From Hepsetus odoe (Eukaryota; Chordata; Actinopteri; Characiformes; Hepsetidae): 64,000 bases of DNA. Shown piece after piece: positions 60,801-64,000 of the stretch; the first letter of the stretch is position 1, and every line of letters starts with the position of its first letter. The notes under the pieces were generated by a model. That model worked only from the letters and a program-made list of their open reading frames with translations, did no database searches and was not told the DNA's origin. A program made the position numbers and the translations under genes. The DNA lies in the NCBI GenBank assembly GCA_017165825.1, contig CM029368.1, forward strand, positions 25,837,172 to 25,901,171. The letters are read 5' to 3'.

Positions 60801-63800
60801 CCCAAGATTGAGCACCTGCCTGAACCCAAGTCACAACCTGCACCTGAATATGTTTCAGAGTTCCAGCTAGAAACAAAGTCAGAACCAGCACCTGGACACA
60901 ACTTAGAATTCCAGTTGGAAACCAAGCCAGAACTTCCAGCTGAACGCAAGTCTGAAGTTTCACTGGAACCAGAGTATGAACTTAAACCAGAAACCGAGTC
61001 AACACTGTTGCTGGAAGCTGAGTGTGAACTACCACCTGAACCTGAGATCACATATGAACCTGAAATTGCCCCTGAACCCACTGCTGAAACCATGCCTGCT
61101 GCCACAACTCAGGATTCTGAGGATACCGAGGATATTTCAGTAGGTACAAATGATAAGACACATGAAGACAGGGTGTCAGAGGTGACAGCTGATTTGGACG
61201 TGGTCAGTTTCAAGGAAAACACCGGTGCGACTTCTCCTTTGGGCACAACAGTAATGTCACCACCATCCTCCCCTACCAGAGTCTCACCACTGCCTGTTGA
61301 ATCTCAGATCACAGCTCCAGTAGAGGATATTCATGCTCCTGTTAACCCCTGGTTAGAGAGCCAGTCCCTGTGTTCTTATGGTCTGACTTCAGAGAATCTG
61401 GAACAAGAAGAAACAGAGCCTCAAGGAGGCCTCCTGGCAGCCACAAAGTCTGCAGAAGAGGAGCCAGAAGATGCAGGAAAGCCCTTCAGTCTGGGAGTTG
61501 AGCCCAATTTGTCGAGCACTTCCCCAGTGGAGCATTTCAGTGGTGCATCACCAGCCTCACCTAGTTTTGAGAAGGAGGAGGCAGTTGAGAAAGCAGAGGA
61601 AGAAATCAATGAAGATGACCATGATGAAGAGGAGGAAGAAGAGCAGGAAGAAAAAGAATTGGTAGAGCCTGAGACATTTCCTCAGAGGTCGCAAGTAGAT
61701 GAATTCAGTACTGGATTTTCACAATTTGGTGACTCCAGCTGGGGCGGGATGCATTCTGATGGTACTAGCAGCATTGGCCAGCAGAAGACAACTGAGACAT
61801 CTCTCTATGTAATGGAAAGTCATTATGATGAGGAAGGTGAAAGTGATTTCTCTGCAAAGAAAACCGAAATGGATTCAACTTCACCAACCTTTATGGAGAC
61901 TCAGCTTGTTGATGAAGATGCAGACCTCTGTTTGAAGAAAGTGGAAACAGAGACTTCACCCAGCTTAATGGAGAGTCATCATGTTGAGGAAGAGGATTAT
62001 TTCCATCACAAGAAATCAGAAATGGAAACAACTTCACCCACCTTAATGGAGAGTTATCATGTTGAGGAAGAGGATGAGTTCCATCACAAGAAATCAGATT
62101 TGGAGACAACGTCACGCACCATAATGGAGAGTCATCATCTTGATGAAGATGATGATTTCCATCACAAGAAATCAGAAATGGAGACAACTTCACCCAGCTT
62201 AATGGACAGTCATCATGTTGAGGAAGATGATTATTTCCATCACAGGAAATCAGAAATGGAGACAACTTCACCCACCTTAATGGAGAGTCATCATCTTCAT
62301 GAAGATGACGACTTCCATCACAAGAAATCAGAAATGGAGACAACTTCACACACCTTAATGGAGAGTCATCATCTTGATGAAGATGATGATTTCCATCACA
62401 AGAAATCAGAAATGGAGACAACTTCACCCACCTTAAAGGAGAGTCATCATCTTGATGAAGATGATGATTTCCATCATAAGAAATCAGAAATGGAGACAAT
62501 TTCACCCACCTTAATGGAGAGACATCATGTTGAAGAAGATGATGACTTCTCTTTCAAGAAAGTGGAAATAGAGCAGCCTTTCATGGGCCCACCTGGAGTC
62601 AAATCTTTCTCTGATGAAGATGAGGAAGAAGAGGAAGATGAAGAAGCAAGGGAGGAGATGGACACTGTCCCTGAGCATACTGATGAACACCAAAGGGACT
62701 TTGGCCTTGAGCAAGCAGCCAGTCATCATAACATGGATATTCATCATCACCCCAAATCCAAAGTAGAAGAGTATGAGGATGAAGATGTAGAGATGGTTAG
62801 TGAGGACCCTATGCACAGTTGCATCAAGGGTGCAGTAAATGATGAGGATGACTATGAGGAAGGTTACATGGACAATTTGAACCGAACTGCTCCAGCTCCC
62901 TCCATGCCAACAACAGCAGCCTGGGGTCCAGCCAATCCCTTTGCAGACACTTGGGCTCAGCCGGCCTCCATCCACATGACATCCAACCTCTTAGATATTG
63001 GCGCAGTTAATCCTGAAATGCCCACAAAGTCTCCTGCTGAAGCCTGGCTGGAAGAGCCTCTGGGCCATTTAACTGAACAGAACATTGGGGTCCATGAAAA
63101 AATAGAGAGCTTAGTGCCAGCAGATAGCTCCAACCTATGTGCACCTGCAGTGGGTATGTCTCAGTCCAGCACCCTGAGTGGAACGGCCTTGGCAGCCCAC
63201 AGCAGCAGCGAGACCAGCACACCAGAAGAGCTTCGGGACTACGACAGCAGCTCAGGCGTGGAGTCACGCTCAGACAAGCAGCAAACGCCTGTACCTGCAG
63301 CCCAGCCTGACCTGGAGCAGGACCTAGGCATCCACCTTGAGCGCGGGGACGGTGAGGAGGAGGAGGCAGAGACACTCCCAGCTGACGAAGTGCTTGGGGA
63401 TGCCCCAACTGCACCTGCTTCTGCTCCGTCCTCACCCACCACCTCTGGGGACGAGGCCAGTGATACCGAAGGAGAGATGCAGATCAATGACCCCGATGTT
63501 CCTGTTGAAGACTCTGCAGCTTTCGACAGCCCTTCTGCCTCTCGAAACCTCCCAGCTCTGGACGAGGAGGCAGGAGACATGCATACTGGGGAAGAAGAGG
63601 GTGGTGGCACGCCACAGTCTGCCAACTCCGTCGCATCTTATGGCTTCGACTGTTCGGCGTCCAACTCCAATGCTCACTCAACGGCAGAGAGCTGCGGGAA
63701 GAGCCCCGGCATCTTCTCCCTGGAAAATGAGGACCAGCTTCCCGAAGAGGCCAAAGATCCCTCGCTCATCAAGGAGCTGACCCTTCCGGCTGCGGCCGCC

Positions 63801-64000
63801 CACCCCGAGGAGCTGCTGGGTTGCCCCGTGGACCTGCTTCCCCTCGGCCAACAAGGGGAGTCGCACGTGAGTCTGGACGACGAGTACCTGCTGTGTGGGA
63901 AGACGGGAGCTGGTGAGCTGGAAGAGGGCGACCCCGAGTCGCCCATGCACCTCTCGCCCCAGCACAGCGGCGGCGCCGACAGCCAGCCCCCTTACTACTC
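49920..64000 (+). CDS. prr36: Large acidic/proline-rich protein, probably PRR36-like; 5' part, runs off window
   Basis: Coding exons 50048-50618, 50841-50928, 59661-59878 and 60178->64000 join in phases 1, 2 and 1 and give at least 1,566 residues with no stop. Residues 1-~430 are Ala/Thr/Lys/Pro-rich and strongly basic in places; ~440-600 are Pro/Glu repeats; ~830-1100 are His/Asp/Glu repeats; the rest is acidic with conserved-looking blocks (NPFADTWAQP; STPEELRDYDSSSGVESRSD; QDLGIHLERGDGEEEEAE; GDEASDTEGEMQINDP). There is no signal peptide, membrane segment or enzyme domain. The acidic C-terminal blocks suggest PRR36 or the related BTBD8/KIAA1107 (APache) family; this rests on memory of the family, not a search. 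Human PRR36 lies in 19p13.2 with MCOLN1, which supports the call. The coordinates include about 128 bp of probable 5' UTR. Confidence 0.6.
50841..50928 (+). CDS. prr36: prr36-like coding exon 2
   Basis: Acceptor CTTGCTTCAG, donor ACCAG|GTAAGC. Enters in phase 1 and leaves in phase 2; encodes APRPASAAPTKASISSSPK then TDRPPVSKTT, the same composition as its neighbours. Confidence 0.85.
54050..54290 (-). mobile_element. Mermaid/DANA-type SINE fragment
   Basis: CTGGACAGGTTGCCAGTCAC followed by ACAGGGCAGACAAACACAC(AC)n; a partial tandem of CCCTGxACAGGTTGCCA is visible. In the prr36-like intron. Confidence 0.6.
54361..54702. repeat. CT-rich minisatellite with ~40-bp periodicity
   Basis: Runs of CT interrupted by CCCTCTTTCTCCAT blocks about every 37-44 bp, seven times. 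In the prr36-like intron. Confidence 0.93.
54798..54829. repeat. (TG)n microsatellite
   Basis: TG run 95 bp after the CT minisatellite. Confidence 0.93.
54978..55182. mobile_element. ~200-bp MITE with imperfect terminal inverted repeats
   Basis: The left end ACAGTCAGCTCCGTGCATAA pairs, with mismatches, with the reverse of AATAATTGTGGAGCTGGCTG at the right end. No coding capacity. In the prr36-like intron. Confidence 0.6.
57590..57724 (-). mobile_element. Mermaid/DANA-type SINE 5' part
   Basis: GGAGGAAACCCATGATGAGG, CACACAGAAAGGACCAGAC, GGGAATTGATCCCAGAACC and TGTGAGGCGACCTGCACC are in reverse order. In the prr36-like intron. Confidence 0.75.
58531..58801 (-). mobile_element. tRNA-derived SINE (family A), nearly complete, in prr36-like intron
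   Basis: AAGTGAAAGTGAAAAAGTGA at left, GGTTTGAACCCCTGATCC B box and CACTAGGCCACCACTGCCCC head at right, opposite to the host gene. Confidence 0.88.
59661..59878 (+). CDS. prr36: prr36-like coding exon 3
   Basis: Acceptor ATTTCCAG, donor AAAAAG|GTAGAC. Phase 2 in, phase 1 out. Encodes PATSTTTSRPASAAPKPATT and a Ser/Thr/Lys/Pro-rich stretch ending TTTPIKK. An 8.7-kb intron precedes it. Confidence 0.85.
60178..64000 (+). CDS. prr36: prr36-like giant exon (3' end outside window)
   Basis: Acceptor CTCCTTTTAG; the reading frame starting DVSKPATPAAKK stays open for 3,823 bp to the window edge. I checked the frame at 60540, 61380, 62040, 63240, 63780 and 63960. It contains an Ala-rich run (60583-60640), Pro/Glu repeats (60680-61100), poly-Glu (61610-61660), the 78-bp repeat array, and NPF at 62934-62942. 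Its length and openness argue strongly for coding. Confidence 0.93.
60680..61100 (+). repeat. Imperfect Pro/Glu coding repeats in prr36-like exon
   Basis: Degenerate tandem motifs of the form xPEPKxExxPE recur through this stretch (EPESELPPEPKPQPESMPEL and later variants). It looks like an old, diverged array encoding an extended, negatively charged spacer. Confidence 0.7.
61893..62591 (+). repeat. Intragenic 78-bp tandem repeat (26-residue His/acidic units)
   Basis: Seven exact-length 78-bp units start at ATG 61968, 62046, 62124, 62202, 62280 and 62358 and at AAG 62436. One diverged unit flanks each side (61893, 62514). The consensus reads MESHHLDEDDDFHHKKSEM then ETTSPTL. Because the unit length is a multiple of three, copy number can change without a frameshift. 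Confidence 0.95.

Noticed and set aside
61891..62505. 204-codon antisense open frame over the prr36-like repeat array
   Set aside because: It is the reverse-strand reading of the 78-bp repeat; the sense frame is part of a >3.8-kb open exon in correct phase.
1..64000. CRISPR arrays, prokaryotic operons or phage genes
   Set aside because: The tandem repeats lack unique equal-length spacers, genes are intron-rich with GT-AG splicing, and repeats are typical of fish genomes.

Overview
This is a nuclear genomic window from a vertebrate, most likely a teleost fish. Two spliced protein-coding genes lie on the + strand in a background dense with microsatellites, minisatellites, tRNA-derived SINEs, Mermaid/DANA-type SINE fragments, MITE-like elements and decayed non-LTR retrotransposon tails. 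The repeat families and the intron-rich mucolipin gene point to a fish. I cannot assign an order or species from sequence alone.

Layout. (1) 1-6100: upstream sequence with SINE fragments and a ~3.5-kb A/C/T satellite that is almost free of G on the + strand (2095-5609), bracketed by copies of the same SINE. (2) 6100-17500: a complete mucolipin (TRPML-channel) gene, best read as mcoln1. I place 13 coding exons between 6428 and 17193, all with GT-AG junctions and compatible phases, giving a 568-residue product. A perfect 10-bp CLEAR/E-box palindrome lies about 240 bp before the start codon. (3) 17500-34300: no gene recognised; mini- and microsatellites and dispersed repeats. (4) 34310-34850: a CpG- and GC-rich segment that I read as a possible promoter and untranslated first exon of the downstream gene. 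(5) 34850-49919: no coding exon recognised; probably a long first intron with SINEs, MITEs and LINE tails. (6) 49920-64000: the 5' part of a large low-complexity acidic/proline-rich protein gene, probably prr36 (or its BTBD8/APache-type relative). It has four coding exons in frame and runs off the right edge inside a >3.8-kb exon that holds an array of 78-bp (26-residue) His/acidic repeats.

The genes. Mucolipin is a lysosomal/endosomal cation channel, and its CLEAR site implies control by TFEB/TFE3. The second gene has no catalytic domain that I can see. Its family is poorly characterised, though the relative APache is linked to clathrin-mediated endocytosis. I see no operon-like or functional coupling between the two. 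In human, MCOLN1 and PRR36 both lie in 19p13.2, so the pairing may be conserved synteny.

Assembly caution. A perfect 19-bp Tn5 mosaic-end (Nextera adapter) sequence sits inside a CT microsatellite in mcoln1 intron 7 (13798-13816). It is almost certainly a library artefact.
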